From: DASUPK01 sp963843085
GTDB taxonomy: Bacteria; Actinomycetota; Thermoleophilia; Solirubrobacterales; 70-9
Assembly (NCBI GenBank): GCA_963843085.1
Contig: CAWJJG010000001.1
Location: forward strand, 372,001 to 436,000
Direction of reading: 5' to 3'
DNA length: 64,000 nucleotides
The notes beneath the pieces are model-generated. The model worked only from the letters and a program-made list of their open reading frames with translations. It was not told where the DNA came from and searched no databases. Positions 1 through 8,498 of this stretch are shown in pieces; positions within the stretch are counted from its first letter, which is position 1; each line of letters begins with the position of its first letter. The position numbers were made by a program, and so were the translations under genes.

Positions 1-494
1 GGATCGGGCAGCGCGTCCAGGCCGGAGAGCCCGAACAGCTTCTCGAAGAGCGGCGTCGTGCCGTAGGTGACGGCCCCGAACTGGGTCCGGCCCCGCTCCT
101 CGATCATCCCGCGCTCGGTCAGCGAGGCGACCGCGGAGTCAGAGGAGACGCCTCGGATGCGAGCCACCTCCGGCCGCGAGACGGGCTGCAGGTAGGCCAC
201 GATCGCGAGCACCTCGGCCTGCGCCTGGGTGAGCGGAGGCGTGCGGGGCTTGGCCAGCAGGCGACGAGCGGCGGCTTCCGCCTCGGGCACCGCGGCCAGG
301 GCGAAGCCGCCGGCGACCCGGCGCAGCTGCACTCCTCGCCCCTCCTCTCTGAGGCTCCCCTCGAGCTCGTCGAGCGCGCCGGCGACGGCCTCCTCCTCCA
401 CCTCGATTGCCTCGGCCAGGTCCGCGGGCGAGACCGGGTCCGGAGAGAGGAAGAGCAGGGCCTCGACCGTCTGGGTCAAGCCGTCGAGGGTCAC
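1..494 (-). CDS. scpB: ScpB, segregation and condensation protein B (3' part beyond window)
   Basis: The minus-strand frame starts with GTG at 494 and stays open to the window edge, giving about 164 residues; the C-terminus is missing. ScpB is the winged-helix partner of ScpA in the SMC-ScpAB complex that compacts and segregates chromosomes. The translation begins VTLDGLTQTVEALLFLSPDP, the usual ScpB opening. It continues with a second winged-helix stretch rich in the family pattern (LTQAQAEVLAIVAYLQPVSR, then RGVSSDSAVASLTERGMIEE). The start overlaps the scpA stop by four bases (GTGA), so the two are translationally coupled. The identification rests on both the sequence pattern and the neighbour. 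Confidence 0.93.
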   Translation of the reverse strand, partial: MTLDGLTQTVEALLFLSPDPVSPADLAEAIEVEEEAVAGALDELEGSLREEGRGVQLRRVAGGFALAAVPEAEAAARRLLAKPRTPPLTQAQAEVLAIVAYLQPVSRPEVARIRGVSSDSAVASLTERGMIEERGRTQFGAVTYGTTPLFEKLFGLSGLDALPD

Positions 495-1216
495 TGGGCA
501 TGCACCTCGATCCGGCCGAAGGTCTCGGTCTGCGTCCAGGTCGCCTCGCCGCGGCGGTAGAGCTCGAGCAGGGCGAAGAGCGTGACCGCCTGGGTGAAGC
601 GGTCCTCCTTGCCGAAGGCCTCGTCGAAGTCGAGCGTCTTCCGCGTTCGCAGCAGGTCCCTGACGACGCCGAGGCGCCGCTGGAGCGTGACGGTGGTGCG
701 GATGTGACGCGTGTCTGGAGCCGGCGGAACCATGAGCAGGTCGCCGAGCGCCACGCCGACGCGGTCGGGGTCGTAGGCCTGCGTCGCCGCGTCGAGCGCA
801 GCCCGCCTCAGCTCGGCCGGCAGGGGCGCCGAGCGGTACATGACGCCTCCCTCCCGCTCGAGCCGCTCGCTGAGCATCGTGGCCGCCTCGCTGTAGCGGC
901 GGTACTCGAGCATGCGAGCCAGGAGCTCATCGGCCGCCTCCTGCGGCCCGAGCTCCTCGTCGCCATCCTCTGTCGGAAGCAGCAGCCGTGACTTGAGCTC
1001 GCACAGCGCGGCGATCAGGACCAGGAACTCGGTGACCGCCTCGAGGTCGAGGTCCAACTCACCGGCCTCGCCCATGTGGTCGACGTAGGCGACCACGATC
1101 TCGCCGAGCGGAACCTCGGACAGCGAGATCTCCTCGCGGAGGAGAACCGCGAGCAGCAGGTCGAACGGCCCCTGGAATACGTCCAGATCGAGGTCGAGCT
1201 CGGCGACCGAGGTCAC
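491..1216 (-). CDS. scpA: ScpA, segregation and condensation protein A (kleisin)
   Basis: This 241-residue protein is the kleisin subunit that bridges SMC head domains. The N-terminus (DLDVFQGPFDLLLAVLLREEISLSEVPL) is the ScpA hallmark. It is followed by an acidic linker (TEDGDEELGPQE) and a C-terminal winged helix (DRFTQAVTLFALLELYRRGE). The start is GTG at 1216. The stop overlaps the scpB start, so scpA-scpB is an operon read right to left. Length is normal for the family (about 240-270 residues). The upstream gene is an exported protein unrelated to segregation, so the operon probably begins here. Confidence 0.96.
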   Translation of the reverse strand: MTSVAELDLDLDVFQGPFDLLLAVLLREEISLSEVPLGEIVVAYVDHMGEAGELDLDLEAVTEFLVLIAALCELKSRLLLPTEDGDEELGPQEAADELLARMLEYRRYSEAATMLSERLEREGGVMYRSAPLPAELRRAALDAATQAYDPDRVGVALGDLLMVPPAPDTRHIRTTVTLQRRLGVVRDLLRTRKTLDFDEAFGKEDRFTQAVTLFALLELYRRGEATWTQTETFGRIEVHAQ

Positions 1217-1258
1217 GCGGCCACGATAGACGGAGGTGCGGCTAGCAGCGACGTGCCT

Positions 1259-2041
1259 CTACCGCTTGTGCTTCCGGCACTTCTTCTTGGCCGCCCTGGC
1301 CTCGCGGGTGTGCTTCTTCTTGCACTTCTTCTTCTTTGTCTTCGTTGCGGTTGGGATCCCGGTGCCGACCGGACAGGCGCCCTGGGCGGCCGCGTTGCCG
1401 GGGCAGCCGTCCTGGCTCTCGTCGCCGAAACCGTCACCGTCGGCGTCGGGCTCGACGATCGCCGACGCGTTCATCACTCCGGTGCTCTGGACGTTGTTGA
1501 GGAAGGCGTTGCTCCCGATGGCGGGGTCACCAATCAGGTGGTGGTAGATCTCTTGGGCGCACGCGCCCCCGCCCGCATCCGGGCAGGAGGGGTCCGTGTA
1601 GGAGAGACAGAAGGCCCCGGCCGGTGGCACGTACACGCCGATGAAGTCGCCGGCGGCGATCGGCAGATGCAATCCGGTGAAGGTCACCCGCGCGTTCGTC
1701 GCCGGAATGTCGCGCAGGACGTCCTTCTGCTCGACGATGAAGTGCTCGGCGCCGCTGGCGGGATCCGGACGCAGGACGTCGAGCTTCATCTGGGTTGCCG
1801 TGGTGCCGGCGTAGGTGGTCCAGGAGGTGATCACGCCGCTCGCTCCCGACTGGAAGCCGAGGCCGCTGTAGACGGAGTCCTGGACGTAGGTCGCGTCCGT
1901 GTCACACGCGCCGGTCGGAGCAGGTGGTGCGGCCTGACCAACCGTCTGTGCCCCTGATGCCGCCGCTGGAGCGACGATGGCGATCGTCACGGTTGCTGCT
2001 GCGAGTGCTGCCCCCACCTTCCCGGTGGCCCCTAGGGTCAT
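1259..2041 (-). CDS. Secreted protein with C-terminal Lys/Cys tail (copy 1)
   Basis: The product is about 260 residues. The N-terminus is hydrophobic with an Ala-rich cleavage region (VAPAAASGAQ), so export is likely. The body has no family I recognise; it contains scattered Cys residues and a Ca-binding-like run (EPDADGDGFGDESQDGCPG, thrombospondin-3-like) near residues 210-230. The last 24 residues are almost all Lys, Arg and His with two Cys spaced C-x(14)-C. The same signature ends the proteins at 27192 and 27963. The start is uncertain: ATG at 2041 was chosen, while TTG at 2050 is also possible. The function is unknown, and the tail could be a wall-binding or sorting element. Confidence 0.75.
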   Translation of the reverse strand: MTLGATGKVGAALAAATVTIAIVAPAAASGAQTVGQAAPPAPTGACDTDATYVQDSVYSGLGFQSGASGVITSWTTYAGTTATQMKLDVLRPDPASGAEHFIVEQKDVLRDIPATNARVTFTGLHLPIAAGDFIGVYVPPAGAFCLSYTDPSCPDAGGGACAQEIYHHLIGDPAIGSNAFLNNVQSTGVMNASAIVEPDADGDGFGDESQDGCPGNAAAQGACPVGTGIPTATKTKKKKCKKKHTREARAAKKKCRKHKR

Positions 2042-2089
2042 CGCGGCCAAGCCTACGGACCGTCGGAGCGGTCGTGTGGGGACTTCCCG

Positions 2090-3079
2090 TTAAGAGCGGG
2101 GTCCGACGCCGATGGCCGAACGAACGTCCACCAGGGTCTCCGCCGCCATCGCGCTTGCCTTCTCCGCGCCGCCGGCGAGGATGCGCTCGAGCGCGGCCTC
2201 GTCCGGCCGCAGCTCCTCGTAGCGCTCGCGAACCGGCGCGAGGTAGTCGACGACGGCCTCAGCGACCGCGGCCTTGAAGTCGCCGTAGCCGGAGCCCTCG
2301 AAGTCGCGCTCGACCTCGTCTTCGGTGACCCGACGGGCCACGGCCAAGATCTCGATCAGGTTGGCGACGCCCTCCTTGCCCTCGCCGCGCTTCACCTCCG
2401 AGCCGGAGTCGGTGACCGCGCTCTTGATCTTCTTGGTGACGGCCTTCGGGTCGTCCAAGACGAGGATTGTGCCCGCCTCGGTGCCGCCGGTGGTCGACAT
2501 CTTGTTCGTCGGCTCCTGGAGGTCCATGATCCGCGCGCCGACCTCCGGGATACGCGCCTCCGGCACCACCAGGATCTCGCCGAAGCGCTCGTTGAAGCGC
2601 CGGGCGATCTCGCGCATCAACTCGACGTGCTGGAGCTGGTCGTGGCCGACGGGGACCTCCTCGCCGCGGTAGGCGAGGACGTCTGCCGCCATCAGCACCG
2701 GATAGAAGAAGAGCCCGGCCGAGACCAGCTCCTTCTGCTTCGCCGACTTGTCCTTGAACTGGGTCATCCGGTTGAGGTCGCCGTGCGAGGTGACCGCCGC
2801 CAGGTACCAGGTCAGCTCCGTGTGCTCGCGGACGTCGGACTGGCGGAAGAGGATGCAGCGCTCCGGATCGAGTCCCGCAGCGAGCAGGATCGCCGTCGTG
2901 TCGTAGACGCTCTCGCGCAGCTGAGCCGGATTCCACGGGACCGTCAGCGCGTGCAGGTCGACGATGCAGAAGATCGCCGGGTCACCGCGATCCTGTCCCT
3001 CGACGTACTGGCGGATAGCCCCGATGTAGTTGCCGAGATGCTTTCGCCCGGTCGGCTGGATGCCGCTGAAGATGCGCAC
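2090..3079 (-). CDS. trpS: Tryptophanyl-tRNA synthetase
   Basis: This class I aminoacyl-tRNA synthetase charges tRNA-Trp. The 329-residue product matches the usual bacterial TrpS length. It opens with RIFSGIQPTGRKHLGNYIGA, in which HLGN (residues 14-17) is the HIGH-type ATP site. The KMSKS-type loop is KMSTT at residues 193-197. DVLAYRGEEVPVGHDQLQHVE is the characteristic tryptophan-pocket region. It lies alone between a secreted protein and an oxidoreductase, all on the minus strand. No T-box or attenuator is visible in the short upstream gap. Confidence 0.97.
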   Translation of the reverse strand: MRIFSGIQPTGRKHLGNYIGAIRQYVEGQDRGDPAIFCIVDLHALTVPWNPAQLRESVYDTTAILLAAGLDPERCILFRQSDVREHTELTWYLAAVTSHGDLNRMTQFKDKSAKQKELVSAGLFFYPVLMAADVLAYRGEEVPVGHDQLQHVELMREIARRFNERFGEILVVPEARIPEVGARIMDLQEPTNKMSTTGGTEAGTILVLDDPKAVTKKIKSAVTDSGSEVKRGEGKEGVANLIEILAVARRVTEDEVERDFEGSGYGDFKAAVAEAVVDYLAPVRERYEELRPDEAALERILAGGAEKASAMAAETLVDVRSAIGVGPRS

Positions 3080-3115
3080 TGCGGCGAGAGTATGCCCGGA
3101 GCGGCCTGGTGGCCG

Positions 3116-3544
3116 CTAGACGCTCTTGCCCGTCCACGGCCCGACCCCGCCGATCCGCTCGGGAGTCGTCCGGATCACGTATCCGGCGGGCGGATCGTCC
3201 ATGGGGGGGAACTTCACATCGGGCCCGAGGTACACGTACGCCAGCCGCTGCAGCAGCTCGGCCGCACCGCCCTCCTGGATCCGCGCGGTCCCCCGGACGA
3301 CGAGGTACTCGGTGAGCCCCATGTCGCTCAGGGTGTCGGTCTCGATCGAGATCGCCACACGCCCGTCGCGCTCGACGTTCTTCACCTTCTGGTTGCGCAG
3401 CAGGTGCCCGCTGACGATCTCGTCGCCATCCATCCCGACCCAGATGCAGCTCATCTGCGGGGAGCCGTCGGGATTGAGAGTGACCATGTGGGCCAGCCGA
3501 TCGAATTCGATCAGCTTGCGAGCCTCAGGATGGATTTCGGCCAT
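3116..3544 (-). CDS. PPOX-class (flavin or F420-dependent) oxidoreductase
   Basis: The product is about 142 residues with the split-barrel fold signature of pyridoxamine-phosphate-oxidase-like proteins: FDRLAHMVTLNPDGSPQMSCIWVG at the N-terminus, then EIVSGHLLRNQKVKNVERDGRVAISIE. In actinobacteria these small enzymes usually bind F420 or FMN and reduce diverse substrates, which remain unknown here. ATG at 3544 was chosen because the sequence upstream lacks homology and overlaps the neighbouring transporter. The gene lies 10 bp downstream of the MFS transporter and is probably cotranscribed with it. Confidence 0.85.
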   Translation of the reverse strand: MAEIHPEARKLIEFDRLAHMVTLNPDGSPQMSCIWVGMDGDEIVSGHLLRNQKVKNVERDGRVAISIETDTLSDMGLTEYLVVRGTARIQEGGAAELLQRLAYVYLGPDVKFPPMDDPPAGYVIRTTPERIGGVGPWTGKSV

Positions 3545-3554
3545 GGCGTGCAGC

Positions 3555-5228
3555 CTACGCAGGTTCGCCGACGGGCTCGGGCTCTCCCTCGCGGCGCGGA
3601 GTGTCCTCGAGATGCTCCGGGCAATGGGCGCACTCGCCGGCCGTCGCCGCACCGGGGCCCTCGTATTCGGTCTCGCGACGCGGGTTCCTGAGGCCAATCC
3701 CGGCGATCACCCCTCCGACGATCATCAGGATGCCGCCGGCCGCGAGCCCGAGGTGGAAGGACTTGGTGGATGCGTCGGTGACCGCGCGGTCGACGGTGGC
3801 GGCCTCGGTCGCTGCCAGCTCAGCCGTGTCCGCAGCTCCGAGCGGCTTGTCCTTCGCCTTGGCGACCGCGCTCTGCGCCTGCGGCGAGAGCCGGGTGCCC
3901 GAGAGGTTGTCGTCGATCGTCGAGGTGAAGCTGCCGGCGATCAGGGCGCCCAGGACCGCAATCGCCAGGAGGCCTGCGATTCGGGAGACGCCGTTGTTGA
4001 TCCCCGAGGCGACGCCGACCTGGTGCTCGGGCACCGAGTTGAGGGCGGTGGCGGTCAGCGGCGCGACCGTCGCCGAGAGGCCGAGACCGAACACGAGGAT
4101 CGCGGGCAGGACGTCGGTGACGTAGTTCGGGTCGGATCCGACCCGAGTCATCAGCAGAAGCCCGATTCCGCCCACGATCGGCCCGATCGACATTGGCACG
4201 CGCGGCCCGATCGCCGTGGAGAGCTTGCCGAACCTCGGCGACAGCACGAAGAGCACCAGGGAGACCGGCGTGGTCGCGAGCCCGGCCTCGATCGCGGTGT
4301 AGCCGGCGGTCTGCTGAAGAAAGAGCGTGATGAAGAAGAAGGCACCGATCAGTCCGGCGTAGACGACCATAGTCTCGATGTTGGTGATCGAGAAGTTCCT
4401 TACCTTGAACAGGCTGAGGTCGAGCATCGCGTGGCGGTAGCGCGACTCCCAGAGCACGAAGAAGGCGAAGATCGCGATGCCGGCGATCAGGGAGCCGTAA
4501 ACCAACGGATCGCCCCAACCGTGGGTCGGCTGCTGGATCAGGGCCATGACCGGAAGGCCGAGTCCGACTGCGGAGAAGACGATCCCGAGCCAGTCGATAT
4601 GGCGGTCGGCGTCGGGGTTCACGCTCTCCCGCACGGTGCGGTGAGCGAGCCACATCGTCACCACGATCAACGGGACGTTCACCCAGAAGATCGCGCGCCA
4701 GGAGATCGCCTCGACCAACGCGCCACCGCCCGCCGGCCCGATCACCGTGGCGATCCCGGTCCAGGCGGTCCAGGTGCCTACGGCCCGGCCGCGCTCCGCG
4801 CCCTCGAAGGTCGCAGCCAGGATCGCGAGTGAACCTGGCACCAGCAGGGCGCCGGCGAAGCCCTGGAGCGCCCGGGCCCCGATCAGAACCCCGGTCGACG
4901 GCGCGATTGCACAGAGGATCGAGGTGGCGCCGAACAGGCCCAGCCCGAGAATGAAGATCCGGCGGCGTCCGAACTGGTCGCCCAGCGAGCCACCCACGAG
5001 CAACAGCGAAACCAGGGCCAGCAGGTAGGCCTCCACCACCCACTGCTGGTCGGCGAGGCCAACCCCGAGATCGTTGCTGAGCGCGGGGAGCGCGACGTTG
5101 ACCACAGTCGCGTCGAGGAAGACGACCGTTGAGCCCAAGATCGTCGCGACCACGGTAAGCCGATTGCGGCGAGCGTCAGACAAGACCCAAACGAGTCTAC
5201 GGAGGGTCGCGCTCCGGCCCTTGCGCAT
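3555..5228 (-). CDS. MFS drug transporter, DHA2 (14-TM) family
   Basis: The roughly 557-residue membrane protein has the DHA2 family start (LDATVVNVALPALSNDLG, then QWVVEAYLLALVSLLLVGGSLGDQFGRRR, the loop 2-3 motif A). At least twelve hydrophobic segments follow, so it is a proton-driven multidrug exporter of the EmrB/QacA kind. The C-terminus is a hydrophilic Glu/Pro-rich tail containing HCPEH. The ATG at 5228 was chosen because earlier in-frame starts run into the divergent deacetylase gene. The gap to that gene (5284) is 55 bp and must hold both promoters. The substrate cannot be read from sequence. Confidence 0.88.
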   Translation of the reverse strand: MRKGRSATLRRLVWVLSDARRNRLTVVATILGSTVVFLDATVVNVALPALSNDLGVGLADQQWVVEAYLLALVSLLLVGGSLGDQFGRRRIFILGLGLFGATSILCAIAPSTGVLIGARALQGFAGALLVPGSLAILAATFEGAERGRAVGTWTAWTGIATVIGPAGGGALVEAISWRAIFWVNVPLIVVTMWLAHRTVRESVNPDADRHIDWLGIVFSAVGLGLPVMALIQQPTHGWGDPLVYGSLIAGIAIFAFFVLWESRYRHAMLDLSLFKVRNFSITNIETMVVYAGLIGAFFFITLFLQQTAGYTAIEAGLATTPVSLVLFVLSPRFGKLSTAIGPRVPMSIGPIVGGIGLLLMTRVGSDPNYVTDVLPAILVFGLGLSATVAPLTATALNSVPEHQVGVASGINNGVSRIAGLLAIAVLGALIAGSFTSTIDDNLSGTRLSPQAQSAVAKAKDKPLGAADTAELAATEAATVDRAVTDASTKSFHLGLAAGGILMIVGGVIAGIGLRNPRRETEYEGPGAATAGECAHCPEHLEDTPRREGEPEPVGEPA

Positions 5229-5283
5229 CCGTGGTTTCCCACCTTGCGCAACGTCCGCAGGACCGAGAGACTGGTCGGGTTCG

Positions 5284-6042
5284 ATGCGGGCACGGGCACT
5301 TTTCATCGCGTTGGCGAGCGTCGCGCTCGTCGCAGCTCCGGGAGGCGCAGCACTGGCACGCCTTACCAAGCCGTGGTCACGGGGCGCCAAGACGGTGCTG
5401 CCGATTGGCTGCACCCACGGCGGCGCCCATTTCGTGACACATGGGCCGCGCGGCCGCAAGCGGATCGCGATCGGCTTCGACGATGGGCCGAGCGACTACA
5501 CCGAACGGGTCCTCCGGGTGCTCCGGCGCTTCGACTCGCACGCGACCTTCTTCGAGATCGGCCAGGAGACCGGCGGGCGCGCCGAGATCATGAAGAAGAT
5601 CCTCCGCCAGGGCAACGAGATCGGCAATCACTCGCTCCATCACGAGACGTACCCGTCCTCGGGCTCCATTCACGAGACGGACCGGCTCATCCGCAGGGCG
5701 ACCGGATTCCGGCCCTGTGACTTCCGGCCCCCCGACGGCGCGGTCAACAGCGGACTGATCTCCCGCGCCCACGCCCAGCATCTGGTCACCGTCAATTGGG
5801 AGGTGGACCCGCGGGACTGGGCGACACCGGGCGTCGGGGCGATCGCCTCCAACGTCATCTCCAACGCCCACAACGGCTCGATCGTCGTCATGCATGACGG
5901 GGGCGGCCCCCGCAGCGAGACCGTCGCGGCGCTCCCGGCGATCCTCAGCCACTTCCGTCACCGCGGCTTCAAGTTCGTCACCGTGGCCGAGCTGCTCGGC
6001 CACCATTTCATCTACCCGAAGCAGCCTCAGGGACGGAGCTAG
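5284..6042 (+). CDS. Secreted polysaccharide deacetylase (NodB domain)
   Basis: The 252-residue product has a signal peptide (residues 1-25, ending GGAALA). The NodB domain follows: GFDDGPSDYT carries the catalytic and metal-binding Asp pair, HSLHH the two metal-binding His, RPPDGAVN the third motif, and VVMHDGGG the C-terminal catalytic His motif. Such enzymes remove N- or O-acetyl groups from peptidoglycan or another surface glycan outside the cell. The usual RPPYG is RPPDG here. The stop overlaps the convergent fetB stop (shared CTAG at 6039-6042), so there is no room for a terminator between them. Confidence 0.9.
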   Translation: MRARALFIALASVALVAAPGGAALARLTKPWSRGAKTVLPIGCTHGGAHFVTHGPRGRKRIAIGFDDGPSDYTERVLRVLRRFDSHATFFEIGQETGGRAEIMKKILRQGNEIGNHSLHHETYPSSGSIHETDRLIRRATGFRPCDFRPPDGAVNSGLISRAHAQHLVTVNWEVDPRDWATPGVGAIASNVISNAHNGSIVVMHDGGGPRSETVAALPAILSHFRHRGFKFVTVAELLGHHFIYPKQPQGRS

Positions 6043-6824
6043 GGCTCGGGCGGCTCTCGCAGCTGGTGCGCCGGCGTGAAGAAGTTGCGGCGTGCCAGCG
6101 TGATGGCCATCAGCGCGGCGATCGATACGGCACCGAGCAGCACGTAGAGGAGGATCAGCTGGAGGCGCACCGCATCGGTCGGGTTCGCCCCCGCGAGCAG
6201 CATCCCGACCATCGTCCCCGGGAAGAAGATCAGGCCCGTCGTCTTGGTCGAATCGACCAGGGTGATCATCCCGGAGCGCAGACCGCGGCGGACGAGCGGT
6301 GTGACCGCCTGCGAGGAGGTGGCGCCCAGCGCAAGCGTCGCCTCGATCTTCCGCGACTGCTCGTGGACGTCCTCACCGAGCCGGTTGAGCGCCACGGCGG
6401 CGGCCGTCATCGAGTTGCCGATCACCATCCCGCCGACCGGGACCAGGTAGCGCGGTGTCGCGGGGAAGATGCCGAGGGCGATGACCAGCCCCAGCGTCGC
6501 AGCCGCGGCGACGGCGAGAGCGGCCAGCAGGGGCCAGAACGCGTTTGGAACCCGCGTCGCGCGGTGGCGTGCCGTGAATGCCCCGAAGACGACCATCACG
6601 GTGATCAGGGCCAGGACGAGGAGCGCGGAGTCCTGGTCGAAGATCAGCGTGATCACGTAGCCGATCGCGGTCAGCTGGATCAGGGAGCGGACGACGGCGA
6701 TCCCGATGTCCTCCTCGAGCCCAGCGTGCCAGGCACGCGAGGCGATTGCGGCGATCGCGACCAGAGCAAGCGCCGCGGCGACCTCGCCGATCGTCACGTG
6801 AATCGAGGAGGCCGCGACGATCAT
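6039..6824 (-). CDS. fetB: FetB-like ABC transporter permease (UPF0014)
   Basis: The 261-residue integral membrane protein has about seven hydrophobic segments. It carries the UPF0014/FetB signatures RSLIQLTAIGYV, PVGGMVIGNSMTAAAVALNRL and FFPGTMVGMLLAGANPTDAVRLQLI. In E. coli FetAB is an iron exporter that protects against oxidative stress; the metal specificity here is inferred. The start overlaps the stop of the ATPase gene by four bases (ATGA), so the pair is a two-gene operon. Confidence 0.9.
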   Translation of the reverse strand: MIVAASSIHVTIGEVAAALALVAIAAIASRAWHAGLEEDIGIAVVRSLIQLTAIGYVITLIFDQDSALLVLALITVMVVFGAFTARHRATRVPNAFWPLLAALAVAAAATLGLVIALGIFPATPRYLVPVGGMVIGNSMTAAAVALNRLGEDVHEQSRKIEATLALGATSSQAVTPLVRRGLRSGMITLVDSTKTTGLIFFPGTMVGMLLAGANPTDAVRLQLILLYVLLGAVSIAALMAITLARRNFFTPAHQLREPPEP

Positions 6825-7519
6825 GTCGCGTCCACCGCGGTGGGGATGGCGGGCTCGACCTCCTCGTCGAGGACCTCGGCCGCCGGTCCTTGTGCGGTCA
6901 CGCTCCCGCCCTCCATCCGAATCACATATTCCGCCAGCCGGCGGGCCTGCTCCATGTCGTGGGTGACGACGACGGTCGAGATCGCCGTACGGACGCGGAG
7001 GCCACGCAGCGTCGTCTCCACCGCGTCCCGAGCGGTCTGGTCGAGAGCGGAGGTGGGCTCGTCGAGCAGCAGCACCCGTGGGTCGAGCGCAAGCGCCCGG
7101 GCCAGCATCACCCGCTGCTGCTCGCCGACGGAGAGCTTGGCGGCATCGCGATCCTCGAACGCCGGGTCCAGTCCGGCCAGCTCGATGCAGCTGCGCGCGT
7201 CGAAGCTGTGACCCGCGAGCCGCGGCCCGTAGGCGACGTTGTCGTGGACGGTGCCGTCGATCAGCGCCGGCAGCTGGGGCACGAGGCTGACCTCTCGGCG
7301 GAGCTCGAGCGGATCGCGCTCGCGCACGTCCTTGCCCTCGTAGATCACCCTGCCCCTGTCCGGATCTGCGAGCCGGTTCAGCAGGCGCAGGAGCGTCGAC
7401 TTGCCGCTGCCCGAGGGTCCGACGATCGAGCTGGCGCCCACCGGCAACCTGGCATCGAGATCGCGCAGCACGAGCTTTCCCGATCGTGAATAGCTGACGT
7501 CCTCGAGCTCAAACAGCAC
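6821..7519 (-). CDS. fetA: FetA-like ABC transporter ATPase
   Basis: The 232-residue ATPase has Walker A GPSGSGKST at residues 34-42, signature LSVGEQQRVMLARAL, Walker B VLLLDEPTSALD and the H-loop VVTHD. Length and the partner permease fit FetA (YbbL), the ATPase of an iron or heavy-metal export system. It is the first gene of the pair; the roughly 50-bp gap upstream at 7520-7569 should hold the promoter. Confidence 0.88.
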   Translation of the reverse strand: MLFELEDVSYSRSGKLVLRDLDARLPVGASSIVGPSGSGKSTLLRLLNRLADPDRGRVIYEGKDVRERDPLELRREVSLVPQLPALIDGTVHDNVAYGPRLAGHSFDARSCIELAGLDPAFEDRDAAKLSVGEQQRVMLARALALDPRVLLLDEPTSALDQTARDAVETTLRGLRVRTAISTVVVTHDMEQARRLAEYVIRMEGGSVTAQGPAAEVLDEEVEPAIPTAVDAT

Positions 7520-7569
7520 CGCTTGATTATCCGACCGTGGCCTAAATCCGCCCGCACGAACGGCGGCGT

Positions 7570-8475
7570 CTAGTGCCGCGGCTTCCTCTTCAGCTTCAGC
7601 TTCAGGGGGATCGTCTGCGTGCTTGGGCTGCCGCCCGTCGGCGTGTAGACGAACCTGACCGTGGTCTTCAGCTTCCTCTTCTTGCGCAGGATCCTGCGTC
7701 CAGCGCTCGAGGCGGTCAGGACGAACGTCACGGGGCCCGCACTGGCCGGGGTGATGGTGTCGCGGGTGAGCACCGGCTTCGAGTTCTTCTTTCTCTTCTT
7801 CTTCTTCTTCGCGGGCACGGCGAAACGGTTGTCATTGAGCGCCCCGGCGTCGAGCCTGCCGGGGTTGGGAACCGTGACGACAACGGCGGCTCTGCCCTTC
7901 CTGCCGCCCGTCGGTGCGCCCACCGTGAAGGAATTGGACGGATCGATCTGGGCGTTGTAGAGGAGCTCGCTGTCGGCAAAGCCCCCGATGGCAGCGACCG
8001 GAGGTCCACCGACCGGGACCGAGCTGGTCGACTGGAACTGATAGGCCGCACCCGGGGTGATCGCCCGCTCCAGGCCCAGGGTGGCCCGGATCGCAACGAT
8101 GTCGCCGGCCGCGACGGGGATGCCGCCCTTGAGCGGATAGGTGCCTGCCCCCGCTCCGAACAGGTTGTCCGGGCCGGCGGCAACCACCTGGATGGAGCCG
8201 TCTGCGAGGCGGTGGACGATCCGCAGGCTGACGTCGCCGGACGACATGCTGCCCTGCTTGAGGTGGCCGCCAGTCACGGTGCCGTTGACCGGCGAGAGAG
8301 TGCTTCCCGCCGCCGGCGAAACCGCGAAGGCGGTGATGTCTCCGCCGATCGGGCTCCCCGGGGCGAGGGGCGCGGTGAGGCTGCTGCCGACGGTGATCGT
8401 GGCGTGGGCGGACGGAGCCATGAACGCAACACCGGCAACCGCCACTACGGCGATCCAAGCCCCCTTGTCCCTCAT
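7570..8475 (-). CDS. Secreted protein with Lys-rich stretches
   Basis: The product is about 301 residues when started at ATG 8475, which gives a typical signal peptide (residues 1-25, ending PSAHA). The mature part is Gly/Ala/Thr-rich and probably beta-rich. It carries a run of eight or nine Lys/Arg residues near residue 220 and ends in KLKLKRKPRH. It shares the strongly basic C-terminal character of the three Lys/Cys-tail proteins but has no Cys pair, so it may be a relative of that group by tail type only. The ligase gene starts divergently 23 bp away. The function is unknown. Confidence 0.7.
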   Translation of the reverse strand: MRDKGAWIAVVAVAGVAFMAPSAHATITVGSSLTAPLAPGSPIGGDITAFAVSPAAGSTLSPVNGTVTGGHLKQGSMSSGDVSLRIVHRLADGSIQVVAAGPDNLFGAGAGTYPLKGGIPVAAGDIVAIRATLGLERAITPGAAYQFQSTSSVPVGGPPVAAIGGFADSELLYNAQIDPSNSFTVGAPTGGRKGRAAVVVTVPNPGRLDAGALNDNRFAVPAKKKKKRKKNSKPVLTRDTITPASAGPVTFVLTASSAGRRILRKKRKLKTTVRFVYTPTGGSPSTQTIPLKLKLKRKPRH

Positions 8476-8498
8476 AGACGGATGGTATCCCTTCAACC

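Noticed and set aside
6039..6042. Shared CTAG at convergent stops as a regulatory site
   Set aside because: It is the simple overlap of two TAG stop codons on opposite strands.
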